64,000 nucleotides of DNA, taken from contig CM049308.1 of the NCBI GenBank assembly GCA_026874595.1, positions 90,773,624 through 90,837,623 of the forward strand, in the 5' to 3' direction. The position numbers and the translations under genes are program-made. Every line of letters starts with the position of its first letter. The stretch's first letter is position 1. Of the stretch, positions 37,300 to 48,820 are shown one piece after another. Source of the stretch: Sipunculus nudus (taxonomy: Eukaryota; Annelida; Sipuncula; Golfingiida; Sipunculidae). The notes under the pieces are model-generated. The model ran no database searches, was not told where the DNA came from, and was given only the letters and a program-made list of their open reading frames with translations.

Positions 37300-37665
37300 A
37301 GCTCTGATGATCAATTATTCGAATCAATGTTTTGAAAATCTTCGATTCACGGTTATCTGTTTTATCCTCGAATCGGTCCACCAAATTTCATAGATTTATT
37401 CCGGAATATAGCCCATGTTCACATGAAAATTATATTCAATGTCAGTCTCTCAGTAACTTAGTCTTGCTGTAGGAGATTCTATAATGCAGATTCTAGAATT
37501 CACAAGGTAAAAAAAATTAAATTGTAGTTCATTCTCTACTTCCAAATTGGCAGCAGTCCCCATACTGTCTAACTGTCATGTAAGATAATCGATTATTAAT
37601 CGATAACCGGTTGCCACAAGTTTCGATTAATCTATTACAAATTTTGGATCCGATTTCTAGCTCTA
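37297..37665. mobile_element. Nested hAT-like MITE inside a TA tract
   Basis: It begins TAGAGCTCTGATG and its right end reverse-complements to TAGAGCTAGAAATC. It is rich in ATCGATTA and ATTCGAATC words near both ends and is flanked on both sides by (TA)n, which hides any 8-bp duplication. Confidence 0.5.
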
Positions 37666-37667
37666 AT

Positions 37668-37668
37668 A

Positions 37669-37712
<44 letters not shown>
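37668..37712. repeat. (TA)n microsatellite
   Basis: TA tract to the right of the nested element, apparently the other half of the tract it entered. Confidence 0.85.
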
Positions 37713-37717
<5 letters not shown>

Positions 37718-37929
37718 GTACACACTGATGAGGTTGATATGGGGAGGGGTCAGCCTATTAGGTCTTTTAATTTATCAGGTTATCTTGCAGAGGAGAATAT
37801 ATTACCTGTACATTGAGGAATACTGAAACTCCTTTTTCCATCATATTATTGGGGCCCCCCAAGCTGCCCGGTTTTGCCACCTATATATGTACAATATACC
37901 AATACTTTCAAAGAACATAATCAATATTG

Positions 37930-38003
37930 AAAACATCTAACAAGTTGTGTCCTTGGCACTTGTCTGTCCAGAACCTCATCATAAATTATATGGTTGTACA
38001 CTA

Positions 38004-38049
<46 letters not shown>

Positions 38050-38232
38050 ACACTTGTTTTTAGAATATTTTAAGAATAATTTGAATTGTTAATTTCCTCA
38101 AAACGTTGTGTCCTTGGTACTTGTCTGTCAAGGACCTCATCATAAATTTAATGGTTGTTCACTAATATATATTGTCATGGGGTGACATAAAAATGGACCA
38201 GTATTTTCCCCTGAGCAATTTGTCTACGCAAA

Positions 38233-38273
<41 letters not shown>

Positions 38274-38330
38274 TTACTTGTTCTTAGAATAATTATTAAA
38301 ATAATTATTAGAACTGTTATTTTACTCATT
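37930..38330. repeat. Two-copy ~170-bp subrepeat with (TA)n
   Basis: 'GTTGTGTCCTTGG.ACTTGTC', 'CCTCATCATAAATT', a TA tract and 'ACTTGTT.TTAGAATA' occur in two tandem copies. The TA tracts are at about 38005-38047 and 38238-38271. Confidence 0.75.
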
Positions 38331-38614
38331 TTTTCCAGGTTTCCCTTTTATGCATGGCAGTGGAACACCTGGAATTGTGAAAAGACATGATGTGTATCCT
38401 CAGCTCATCAGGGACATTTTTAGCCAATTTTAAGTGTATATCAATAAAGGTCTTTTATACTGTCACATGTTGAAAGGTATGTGTTTTTTCTTTCCCTTCT
38501 GACATTGGTGTAAAAGAGAATGTTGTTGGTGGACACAAATCAAGAAAATACAAAAACAAAAGAAAATTCAGAGAGTGAATGTGATATGAAAGACTATTTT
38601 GAATGGGTGTGCTC

Positions 38615-38895
38615 TAGGACAGCACTGCTCAAGGAGAGCACACAGGTCTGCTCTAGAAGAGCACAAGGCTCTGCTGTAGGAGAGCACATAGCACTGCTCC
38701 AAGAGAGCACTGCTGCAGGGAACACACAGTGTGCTCTAGCAGGGAGAGCACACAGCACTGCCAAAGAGAGCACTGCTGCAGAAGAGCACACTGGTCTGCT
38801 GCCAGGAGAGCACTGCTCTGGGAGAGCACACAGCACTGCTGTAGGGGAGCACACAGGTCTGCTCCAGGAGAGCATACTGCTCAGGTTCTGCTGAA
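38615..38895. repeat. GAGCAC/CTGCTC minisatellite with two unit lengths
   Basis: About twelve units based on CTCYAGGAGAGCACACAG plus CACTG (23 bp), mixed with short 15-17-bp units such as CTCCAAGAGAGCACTG. Each unit pairs an AGAGCA word with the reverse-complementary TGCTCT of its neighbour, so the array is rich in short inverted repeats. The 124- and 115-residue ORFs on the two strands are by-products. Confidence 0.75.
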
Positions 38896-38929
38896 GAACT
38901 GCTGAAAACCTGCTTCTAATATGCAAATA

Positions 38930-39190
38930 GGCCTGCTCCATTGGAGCACTAATTTAAATAATTGGAACCGCTCATTTTGTGCTGCATCACTGCTCCAAAT
39001 CTGCTGCGCAATACAGGATTATACATGGTCAGCTGGGGAGCAGACTTTCAGCATATAATCCATATGTCTTGGAGCACATATACAGCATATGCTGTAATAT
39101 ACTGAATAACTGCTGCAAATCTGCTGGAAACACTGCTCTGGCTATGTGCTGCAAATTTGCTTCAGATGTGCTGCAATACTGCTGAATTTC
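38930..39190. repeat. CTGCT/CATATG word cluster, inner copy
   Basis: Same vocabulary as 36340-36730, including the palindrome TACAGCATATGCTGTA near 39086-39101 and 'GGAGCAGACTTTCAGCATAT'. Confidence 0.55.
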
Positions 39191-39650
39191 GGTCGGGGTA
39201 TGCAATGATCAGTCACGAACACAAGATGCTGCATGTATCATTTACAATAGATAGTATGTTTTGTTTGTTTTGCACGATGAATAAATTTGCCAAACATGAC
39301 AAGGACTGATGTAAATATTGACCCGTTGATGTTAATTAGACGAGCGTATATGGTAGCACAAAGTGCAATACCATAAAAGAGATACGCAATACTTACTTAC
39401 AATATACATGTATTCATTTTACGGTGAAAATGGTTTCTCTTTAAAAGGAATAAGAAAAAAATCGTTTTTCTATGAATCTTGTATTTTTTCAGCTTGATGA
39501 ATGACTGTGCCTGTTTGATCCGAATACTAATTTTGATATTCTAAACTATTTCTGTCCCAAACTTATAATAATTAAATTTTATATTGGTAAGATTTTGTAG
39601 CCCTAACTTGCTCGATGAACTACCTTATAACAAATTCCAGTCTGACATCA

Positions 39651-40553
39651 AGTGACCCATGGGTCATGAAGCTCAGCTGACATACATGTTGACAATATAA
39701 CCTTGCACAGGCAACTAATTGAGGAAAATGTAGGTGGCATCATCGTACATGCATATTAGCTTAGACCCATAAACACACTAAATGTGATGACAATCCATCC
39801 AGCCGTTCCTGAGGAAACTTGCAATTTGTGTGTATATTGCATTATTTCTGGGTTGCTCAAACATGCCAAGTAACTCGCAGAATATAGGCCACAGTGACCC
39901 AATTCCAGGTTTCTGAGGAGAACTTTAGAGGAACTCCAGTGATGTCAAGTTAGAAGATTCAAGGTCCAATGGTTATGATTTGTGCCCTGCTTTGGTATCA
40001 AATTTTCAATTATTCTGGGGAGGGGGGGGGGGGGGGTGCTCACCATAGCTCGGAGAATATTGGTAACGGAATCCAAGGTGAATTTTTATGGACCTCCCAT
40101 ATCAGGTTAGAAGATTCTAGGATCAATGATTAACATTTGTGCCCTGTTAACGGACAACTACATCTTAAAAGAGAAAACAATATAAGGTGTTCAAATTCGA
40201 AAAAAAAATTCAGGTGGCGCCACCAGTCTACAGGAACTGATGTAACACTCATATGCATGCAAAGAATCATGGTGATCAATGTGCAAGTTGTTCAGATACT
40301 TAAAATTTTGTATCAAATTGTCCATTATTCTGGGGGTAATTCTGAGCCCAATAGCTTTGAGGATATGGGTAACAGAGACCCAATTTCAGGTTTTCAAGGG
40401 GATTTTTCATGGACCTTCCTGCATGTCAAGTCAGAAGATTCTAGATCCAGTGGTAACAGTTTGTGCCCTGTTATTGGTTAGACACCCGGACGGACGACGG
40501 ACAAAGAGTGATCGCTATAGCTCAGATGACTTACAGTCAGCTGAGCTAAAATT
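39651..40553 (+). repeat. R335 repeat block 6
   Basis: Starts with TGACCCATGGGTCA (39653-39666), about a dozen bases beyond the right tip of the 2.9-kb element. It ends with GACGGACGACGGACAAAG and 'AGTCAGCTGAGCTAAAA'. It contains a G run at about 40023-40037. About two and a half units. Confidence 0.8.
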
Positions 40554-41146
40554 TGAGTAAAAAAATTCAGAAGTCATATTTTTCCATCAACACGACATAA
40601 CAGCATCTAAGAAGTGTCTTTAAATGTGTTTGTTTAAAGTTGTCACGGCGCATGAGGTATATTAATTGCTATTGGTTCAACCACATGTTAATCAACCGGT
40701 GCTTAGCAATAGGAACATCTCATCTATTACGCGTAATTACCTGTATGTGGCAGTACGTATACATCATTAAACAGTATTGACACGTATCGATACTTTGATA
40801 TACCCATAACGTGTGGGTGGCACATCCGATAAAGGGTATTTTATGTAGTATGACTAGGATTGTTTTTATAGATATGAAGTACTTGCTTTTAGATAATTTA
40901 AGATGTTATAATTGTTTTTCACCATCTAACAGGCCATATTTTCACGCTTGTTCATCCTTCCATATTTCTGTATCACATACTGTAAATTAAAAAATTAAAC
41001 GGAGAGTATATATACACGCAATGAGTTTTTCTGTACACACAACACTTATAAACACTACAAATATATTATTTATACCGTAAAGCACACGTAGATCTCACAC
41101 ACACAAAATAACCCTTGACATTTGTGGAGTCATGTTTCAGGTAGGT

Positions 41147-41560
41147 CGGAAAGTTCCATCATGTGTTATAGTGAGGCACCTAAGTGCACACACTCCATAA
41201 AAGTGCACTTCCGGATAAAACTTTGGCTTTTTGGCAAGAGATAATTTAGACAATAAGGAATAAAAATAATGATGGAAGCACTTCCGCTTCCCCCTCTGGC
41301 AGCCATTTTGGGTAAATCCAACATGGCTGCCACCGGCATAGAGATAAAGGCATAATTCTGTGTAAAGCGGTTGGACAACTCTGATTTTTGTATGAAAGAT
41401 TAATTTTGCAAAGTCCTGATTTTTATTGATGGAGTTTTATACATGTCTCCAGGTTGAAGGCAACGTCATTCTGGTCAAGGTCAAGGTGAATAACCACCAA
41501 AAAGTCATTTTAAAGCAGCTTTTGTACCCCTTGACAGGTACCTACTTTTTTTACATTAAA
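41147..41560 (+). repeat. Dispersed repeat, inverted partner of 49195-49540
   Basis: 'AAAAGTGCACTTCCGGATAAA', 'GGCAGCCATTTTGG', 'AACATGGCTGCCA' and 'GGTCAAGGTCAAGGT' recur as reverse complements, in inverted order, at 49200-49530. Confidence 0.65.
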
Positions 41561-41623
41561 CAATATTTCCATTCTAAGGATTAAATTTGAGTGATAAAAT
41601 TTCACACATACTTGCACTACACT

Positions 41624-41628
<5 letters not shown>

Positions 41629-41671
<43 letters not shown>
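41629..41671. repeat. (TA)n microsatellite
   Basis: About 43 bases of TA repeat. Confidence 0.9.
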
Positions 41672-41673
<2 letters not shown>

Positions 41674-41854
41674 GCAAGAAATATTCAATTCCAGAGACCT
41701 TAATTCAATTCCTTAATTAAATAGTTTCATAATTGACACAACAGTTTCTACATTGGCAGAGAGGTGCACAGTTTACATAGGCATCACACTAACATTATTT
41801 TTAAAAGCGGGATAACTTTTTTTCATTATTTTAGATTTGTGGAAATTAATCACA

Positions 41855-42226
41855 CACATTACTTAAAGGTGCCCATTTACTTACCTTTGGGAAAAGAATT
41901 TATGTGATTTATGGCTTCCTCTGTGTATATATTAATTATCTAATGGTAATTCTGGTTATGAAAAGTTCTCATAAGGCCTCCGTGAAGAATATATTTAATT
42001 TGTTTCTCAACAACATGTTGATCGATCAACAATGTTGACAAACGGAAAAAACATGTATCCAAAGGTGGTATGTCGCATATATGCCGAGGTCTAAAGGTTA
42101 CTTGTTGCAAAACGCCATTTGCAAAGCTATGGCTTATCTGACTTGCTGCCAGACGCCCTTGTTCAAATTGTTTTATTTTTTTCGGGTTTATAAAGGACGT
42201 TTGGATGATTGGGCCCCTTTAATATC
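41855..42226. mobile_element. TTAA-flanked MITE, copy 1 (piggyBac-like ends)
   Basis: The left end TTAAAGGTGCCCA and the right end (reverse complement TTAAAGGGGCCCA) are inverted repeats, each beginning with TTAA, the piggyBac target. The interior matches 49985-50459 in reverse orientation (for example GCCTCCGTGAAG, TCAACAATGTTGACAAACGG, GGCTTCCTCTGTGTATAT). No ORF. Confidence 0.6.
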
Positions 42227-42304
42227 ACTTATACTAATACTAGCTTGAACATATGCAGAAAAGTATAAAATTCAAGAAACTTAGTCGAACATCTTAGTTA
42301 AACG

Positions 42305-43724
42305 GTGTCATTATTGACACAATCGCCTTGACATCGACAGAGAAGACTTGCCTTAGACCATTTACAATGGCTCCTGCATGCCTTCAAGCAACCGCATTGA
42401 AACAGCAAAGAATAGGATTTGCTGGCATCAGGCAAGAAATTCTAAAAGAGAGAGCGCTCTTATCGCTTTGCTCTACCTTGACCCATACCCAAACCGAGGC
42501 ATCAGTATATGCTGTAGCAGTGCTTGCTGAGTAGGTGATATCACCTAAAGCGTATGAATTCCATGAGAGAACAACTCTTGACGAGCTTTATTGATATGGG
42601 AGGCATTTGTGGTCTTAGAGTAAATCATTAGAGTGAATTGATCGAAGAACTGTGTTGGACACTATCCAATGTCTTCTCCTCTTGATAAGTCAGGAGTGGA
42701 ATTCCTTCCACATTGCCCAAGGTCCTTTTGCCACTTCCTGGGAAGGAAGTTGTGGTGTCGCAACTTGTGAAGGAATAAAACAATGGCCCTAGAGAATCAA
42801 TAACTGAATGTGCCGGTGTATATCGGTAAGATTTTTCTGTGCTGAATTTTATCAACTGTTCCTGAAGCCCCAGGTGTTCAAATATATGCTTATACAAAAA
42901 GAATTACGTCATAATCTGCACTTTGAAACAATACCTTTAAATGCGCTTGTTGGGAAGCATCAGCAAGGTGAAGTAACATTCTTCCATCAGCTATCTCGTG
43001 GTTACAGGAGATATTCTGGATATAATTTTTGGGTGTTCCATGCATTTTATTGACAATCACAAGAACGTCTTTCCTGGAGTAGAGGACTACAGAGAACACA
43101 CTTGCCCTTTAGCCAACAACTGCATTAGTCAGAAAACAACAGATATAAACTATGTCTTGACGGTTTTGTAGAAATAGTTTCCAGCTGGTGGTTATACATA
43201 ATTACTGGTTAGCCAACAACTATATTACTCAGAAAACAACCGATATAATCTATATCATGACGGTTTTGTAGAAGATTTCCAGCTGGTGGTTATTGGAGTT
43301 GTTTCCTTGACTTCTGTGTGCGTTATTATGACGTCAGATACTTGCTCTTCCACATTATATTCACCTGCTGAATGCCACCCTGAATGGTAGAAGATATGAA
43401 GGGCATAAAATGGTTTGTCAAAGTCAGCATCTTCCTTTGATTGCATTGACAGAAATATCTGAGTTATCCAAGAGGCAGAAGTTTCTGCATAGAAACTTTG
43501 CTGATTCTCTTTGACTCAAGTGGTTTTGCAAATGTAGGGACATGGTTCCTCTCAATCGTAACAGCAATATTGCGATAGGTAAGACGGTCCCTTACATAAG
43601 TATTATGGCTCTGACCTTTATTGATTGAGATTTGATTCTTAAAAATTTGTGTTATGTCACAAATTATTTGATTCCTTAAAACATGTGTCAAGCTCTCCCA
43701 TGCAAACAGGACCCTGCAAAACAA
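42305..43724 (-). pseudogene. Decayed copy of an uncharacterised invertebrate repeat-associated gene
   Basis: On the minus strand at least four disjoint frames line up as one ancestral protein. From the N-terminal side: a 43724-43464 piece; a 43446-43255 piece; NHEIADGRMLLHLADASQQA (43099-42890); YRYTPAHSVIDSLGP with FTSCDTTTSF and GKRTLGNV (42897-42628); and a Cys-rich end, SLLCRCQGDC, near 42315. The pattern (H)EEADTRxLLH, IPAH..LG, TGCDTxSSF.GxGK and a final CxC is one I recognise from multicopy uncharacterised proteins of corals, molluscs and echinoderms. I do not know its biochemical role. It has multiple frameshifts and stops and an internal 100-bp duplication. Confidence 0.6.
43111..43300. 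repeat. 100-bp tandem duplication inside the pseudogene
   Basis: AGCCAACAACTGCATTAGTC at 43111 recurs as AGCCAACAACTATATTACTC at 43211. Both are followed by 'TTGACGGTTTTGTAGAA'- or 'ATGACGGTTTTGTAGAA'-like sequence and 'TTCCAGCTGGTGGTTAT'. Confidence 0.85.
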
Positions 43725-44635
43725 TATTCATGAAAATGAGCAAGGCCTCTAGAACATTCGATTTAAAAAAATCCCGACTAAAAGTGGCCTTCAAAAGGTT
43801 TCTGGTCTAGCAAAATCTGTTTGAGGTGGAATATGGCTGCTTGGATGATCATAAGGGCATCTCATCTCACACATAATTCTACTTTCTATCTCAGTCTTGA
43901 TTGCTTCTCCTTCAATTTTCAGCATATAATGTTTGAATGCCGTATCCTACAGTTCGTTCCATTGATGTACAACATTTGACCCTACAATATATGCAGCGAA
44001 CTTTGCCAAGACAAGTAAATCGAGAGCATTATAGAACTGGCCTCACATTTGGAAGCAGAACCAGCTCAATCAACAGATCTAGCAGTGTTTTGCAGAGAAA
44101 CATAACACTTACTTTAATAAAGAGCATCCATAGCATGTACATACGATGCATGGGCTAGTTATTCAAGGAGTCCAATGTTTCTCGTTTTTTAAGCCCAAAT
44201 TTTGATATTCTGTTCTACAGCATCAGATGAAGCTTTTTGGAGAGCCTCTTCCTCGGTCCTTTTATTACATATCTTGCACGACAGCATGACTATAGGTGGC
44301 GTTTAATTTTGATCTAATCGTTTTGCTACTTTATATTACTTTGGTGCTTCACACATTCTCTTTAGTTTCAGTTCCGCTCTCTTCGCCATGGCATTATTGT
44401 AAACAGTTCTGCATCTTTTTAAATAAACAGCTTTGTTTGCAGGCAAAGTTTTGGCATCTAATACGTTCATTCCCTCTGGCAAACATTTAATTTTTAAGGT
44501 CTCTGAGAATCAGACTGTCCTCTTTTTCTGTCATCACATAAATTAAATCTTGATTATCTATGTAAAGGTACATAAAACAAGTGACAGTTATTACCATTTA
44601 CTAGTCATACACACCAAAGAAGCTCAGAAACAACA

Positions 44636-47600
44636 AGTGACCCATGGGTCATGACGCTCAGCTGACCGGGAAGAGATTTGCAAAAGGAAATTTTATCATC
44701 TGAATGGTAGTATATAACCATTCAACTGAAGCATCAAACAGATGAACTAACAGGCTGAGATTGTGTCTGTATTAATATATCTCGAAAACAGAGAAAAAAT
44801 GCGTAGACTTTAAAAAAATACAGGTGGCTCCACCAGTCTGCAGAAACTAATAAAAACACTTAATAGTCAATATCCATGCAAAGAAGCATGGTGGTCTCTG
44901 GATTAGTTGTTCAGATACTTCAGCTTTTGTATTTCCCATTATTCTGAGGGATACTTTGAAGTCCTATAGCTTGAAGTATATGGGTAACAGAGACCTAATT
45001 TCAGGTTTCTTTTCATGGGCCTCCTTGCATGACAAGAATGAAGTTTCTAGGTCCAGTTGTTACAATTTGTACCCTGTTGACAGATAACCACATCTTTAAA
45101 GGTGTCAAAAATAGAGAAAATAATTCGTAAAAATTTGAAAAAAAATAGAGGTGGCACACCCAGTCTGCTGAAACTGATAGAACATGTCATGATCAATATG
45201 TATGCCAAATATCATGAGCATCAGTGTTGTAGTTATTGAGATACTGGAGTTTTTGTATGAAATTTTTCACTATTCTGGGGGGTACTTTGGGGCCCCATAG
45301 CTTGCAGGAAATGGGTAACAGACCTAATTTCTGTTTTCCATGGAGACTTTCCATAGGTCTTTGAGAAGGTCAAGAATAAAGATTCTAGGTCCAGTCTTTA
45401 CAATTTGTGCCCTGTTAACAGATGTCCAAATTTTCAAGGTCTCAAAAATAGAAAAAAAAATAATTAAAAAATCGAAAAATACAGATTGCGCCACCAGTCT
45501 GCAATAACTGATGAAACATCTCATGATCAATATGTATGCCAAAAATCATGACCATCAGTGATGTAGTTAATAAGAAATTGAAGTTTTTGTATGAAATTTT
45601 TGACTATTCTGGGGTATACTTTGGGGCGCCATAGCTCGAAGGATATGGATAATAAGACCTTATTTCAGGTTTTCATGCAGACTTTTAATAGGCCTCTCAG
45701 AATGTCAAGACTGAAGACTCTAGGTCCAGTCTTAATGATTTGTGCCCTGTTAACAGATGTCCACATTTTTAAAGGTCTCAAAAATAGAGAAAAATTCGTA
45801 AAAAATCGAAAAAAATAGAGGTGGCTAACCAAGGCTGCAAAAACTGATGAAACACTCCATGATCAATATCCATGCAAACAATTATGGTGATCTCTGCATT
45901 AGTTGTTCAGATACTTCAGCTTTTGTATCAAATTTTCCATTATTCTGAGCTGTACTTTGGAGTGCCATAGCTCAAAGGATATGGGTAACAGAGACCTAAT
46001 TTCTGTTTTCCATGGAGACTTTCCATAGGTCTCTCAGAATGTCAAGAATAAAGATTCTAGGTCCAGTCTTTACAATTTGAACCCTGTTGACAGATAACTA
46101 CATCCTTAAAGGTCTCAAAAATAAAGAAAAAATTGTAAAAATTTGAAAAATACAGGTGGCGCCACCAGTCTGCAGAAACTGAAGAAACATATCATGATCA
46201 ATATGTATGCCAAAAATCATGACCATCAGTGATGTAGTTAATCAGATATTGAAGTTTTTTTATGAAATTTTTCACTATTCTGGGGGGTACTTTGGGGCCC
46301 CATAGCCCAAAGGATATGGGTAACAGAGACCTAATTTCTGGTTTCAATGAAGACTTTTCATAGGTCTCTCAGAATGTCAAGACTGAAGATTCTAGGTCCT
46401 GTCTTTACAATTTGTGCCCTGTTAACATATGTTCACATTTTTAAAGGTCTCAAAAATAGAGAAAACAATTCGTAAACTAGATGTGTCGGAATGACACGAA
46501 TGCGTTGCTTGGAGCAAATCAGAAATATTTGTTAAATTTTGTGAATTTTTTTAAGTTCAGGAGGTGTCATATGGTCAAAAGTAGGTCAACAAGGGCAAAA
46601 TGCAAACTTGATCTGTAATGGGTCATTATCAAGCAACACACCAAAAATCAGGCCAGTATCTGCAGGCATTGTGAAAAAAAAGTCCATACATGTGAATTTT
46701 CCATAAAAATTTCTGTCTTTAATGAAATTTTCTATGTTTAGGAGCTGAAAAACAATCAAAAGTAGGTCAACTGGGACGAAATGCATACTCGATCTGTAAC
46801 TGTCATTATCTGCCCAAACATAAAACAAGTCAGCTACAAGACTGAGCTTGTGTACCTGGTAGTAGCAAAACAAGAAAAACAACAAATGATTTTATTATTT
46901 TTGCTGTTGTTTTGAATAAATATTATGACCATATAATATGTTTCTTAAAAGGTCTAAAAAAATAAAGTGAAAAATGTAAAAATAACAAAAAAATACAAGT
47001 GGTGCCACTAGTCTGCATAAACACTCCATGTTCAATATCGGTGCAAAGAACCATGGGGGAAAATGCATCAGTTCTTTGGATACTTGAGCTTTTGTATTAA
47101 ATTTTGCATTATTCTGGGGGGTAATTTCAGATTTCCAAAGAGACTTTTCAAAGGCCTCCCTGCATGTCAAGAAAGAAGATTCTAGGTCCAGTCATTATGA
47201 TTTGTGCCCTGTTAATATATGACCAAATCTTTATTCTGGGGGGTACTTCAGAGCCCCATATCTAACAGAATATGGGTAACAGGGACCTTATTTCGGGTTT
47301 CCATGAAGACCTTTTATGGGCTTCCCTGGAGGTGAGGACAGAAGTTTCTTGGTCCAGTCATTATGATTTGTGCCCTGTTTACAGATGACCAAATGTTTAA
47401 AGATCACAAAAGTAGAGTAAAAAAACGTAAAAAATAAAAAAAAAATATAGGTGGCGCCACCAATCTCCAGAAATTGATGAAACACTCCATGATCAATATC
47501 CATGCAAAGAATCATGGTGATTAATGCATTAGTTGTTCAGATACTTGAGCTTTTGTATTAAATTTTGCATTATTCTGGGGGGTACTTCAGAACCCTATAG

Positions 47601-48820
47601 CTCGGAGAATATAGGTCACAGTGACCTAATTTTAGGTTTACAAGGAGAATTTCCATAGACCTCCCAGGATGTCAAGTAAGAAGATTCCAGGTCTAGCGGT
47701 TACGATTTGTGCCCTGTTAACATACAGACGCCTGGATGGCCGGACGGACGACGGACAAAAGGTGATCCCTATAGCTCAGATGACTTACAGTCAGCTGAGC
47801 TAAAAATTGAAAAAATTCAGGTGGCGCCACCAGAATGCAGAAACTGATGAAACATTTCATGATCAATATCCATGCAAAGAATCATGGTGATCAATATAAT
47901 AATTGTTCAGATACTTGAGCTTTTGTATCAAATTTTCCATTATTCCGGGGGGTACTTCGGAGCCCCATAGCTCAGAGGTTATGGGTAACAGAGACCTAAT
48001 TTCAAGTGTTTAAGGAGACTTTTCATGGGCCTCTCAGCATGTCAAGAGAGAAGATTCTAGGTCCAGTTGTTACGATTTGTGCCATGTTAACAGATGACCA
48101 CATCTTATGAGGTCTCAAAAATAGAGAAAAAAATTCGTAAAATAAAAAAAATACAGGTGGCGCCACCAGACTGCAGAAACTGATGAAACATTCCATGATC
48201 AATATCCATGCAAAGAATCATGGTGATCAATGCAATAGTTGTTTAGATACTGGAGCTTTTGAATCAAATTTTCCATTATTCTGGGGGGTATTTCGGAGCC
48301 CCATAGCTCAGAGGTTATGGGTAACAGAGACTTAATTTCAGGTTTCCAAAGAGACTTTTCATGGGCCTCCCGGAATTTTAAGAGAGAAGATTCTAGGTCC
48401 AGTCATTACAATTTGTGCCCTGTTAACAGATGACCACATCTCAAGAGGTCTCAAAAATAAAGAAAAAAATTCGTAAAAATCGAAAAAATATAGGTGGCGC
48501 CACCAGACTGCAGAAACTGATGAAACATTCCATGATCAATATCCATGCACAGAATCATGGTGATCAATGCAACAGTTGTTCAGATACTTGAGCTTTTGTA
48601 TCAAATTTTCCATTTTTCTGGGGGGTACTTCGGAGCCCCATAGCTCAGAGGTTATGGGTAACAGAGACCTAATTTCAGGTTTCCAAGGAGATTTTTCATG
48701 GTACTCCCTGGATGTCAAGTTAGAAGATTCCAGGTCCAGTGGTTACAATTTGTGCCTGGTTAACGGACAGACAGACGGACAGACAGACGGACAGACAGAC
48801 GGACGACGGACAAAGAGTGA
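44636..48820 (+). repeat. R335 tandem array (block 7, main array)
   Basis: Opens with TGACCCATGGGTCA (44638-44651). Ten units are marked by GGTGGCGCCACCAG or a variant at about 44823, 45150, 45485, 45820, 46156, 47000, 47453, 47819, 48157 and 48493. Most steps are 327-338 bp. The step across 46.5-46.9 kb is enlarged by an insertion, and 47.0-47.45 kb has a partial extra unit. Each unit carries the same ordered words. An internal 3' terminus (GACGGACGACGGAC, TCAGCTGAGCTAAAA) lies near 47740-47805; the last terminus is near 48780-48830. All small ORFs here are repeat-derived. Confidence 0.9.
46480..46890. repeat. Unrelated insertion within the R335 array
   Basis: Interrupts a unit after 'AACAATTCGTAAA'. 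It contains two diverged copies of 'CAAAAGTAGGTCAAC', 'AAATGCA.ACT.GATCTGTAA' about 180 bases apart and no R335 words. Confidence 0.6.

Larger units (their letters stand above)
36737..39639. mobile_element. 2.9-kb non-autonomous element with ~175-bp terminal inverted repeats
   Basis: 36737-36915 and the reverse complement of 39465-39639 match along their full length. I see only about one substitution near the tip, one A/G difference and a one-base difference in an A run. The tip is ATTTGTT.TAAGGTAG. The interior holds (TA)n tracts, a nested hAT-like element, two diverged copies of a ~170-bp subrepeat and a GAGCAC/CTGCTC minisatellite. No transposase ORF. No obvious target duplication. Confidence 0.75.

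Noticed and set aside
38520-38941. Overlapping 124- and 115-codon frames on opposite strands as a protein pair
   Set aside because: Both are produced by the GAGCAC/CTGCTC minisatellite, whose words lack stop codons on either strand.
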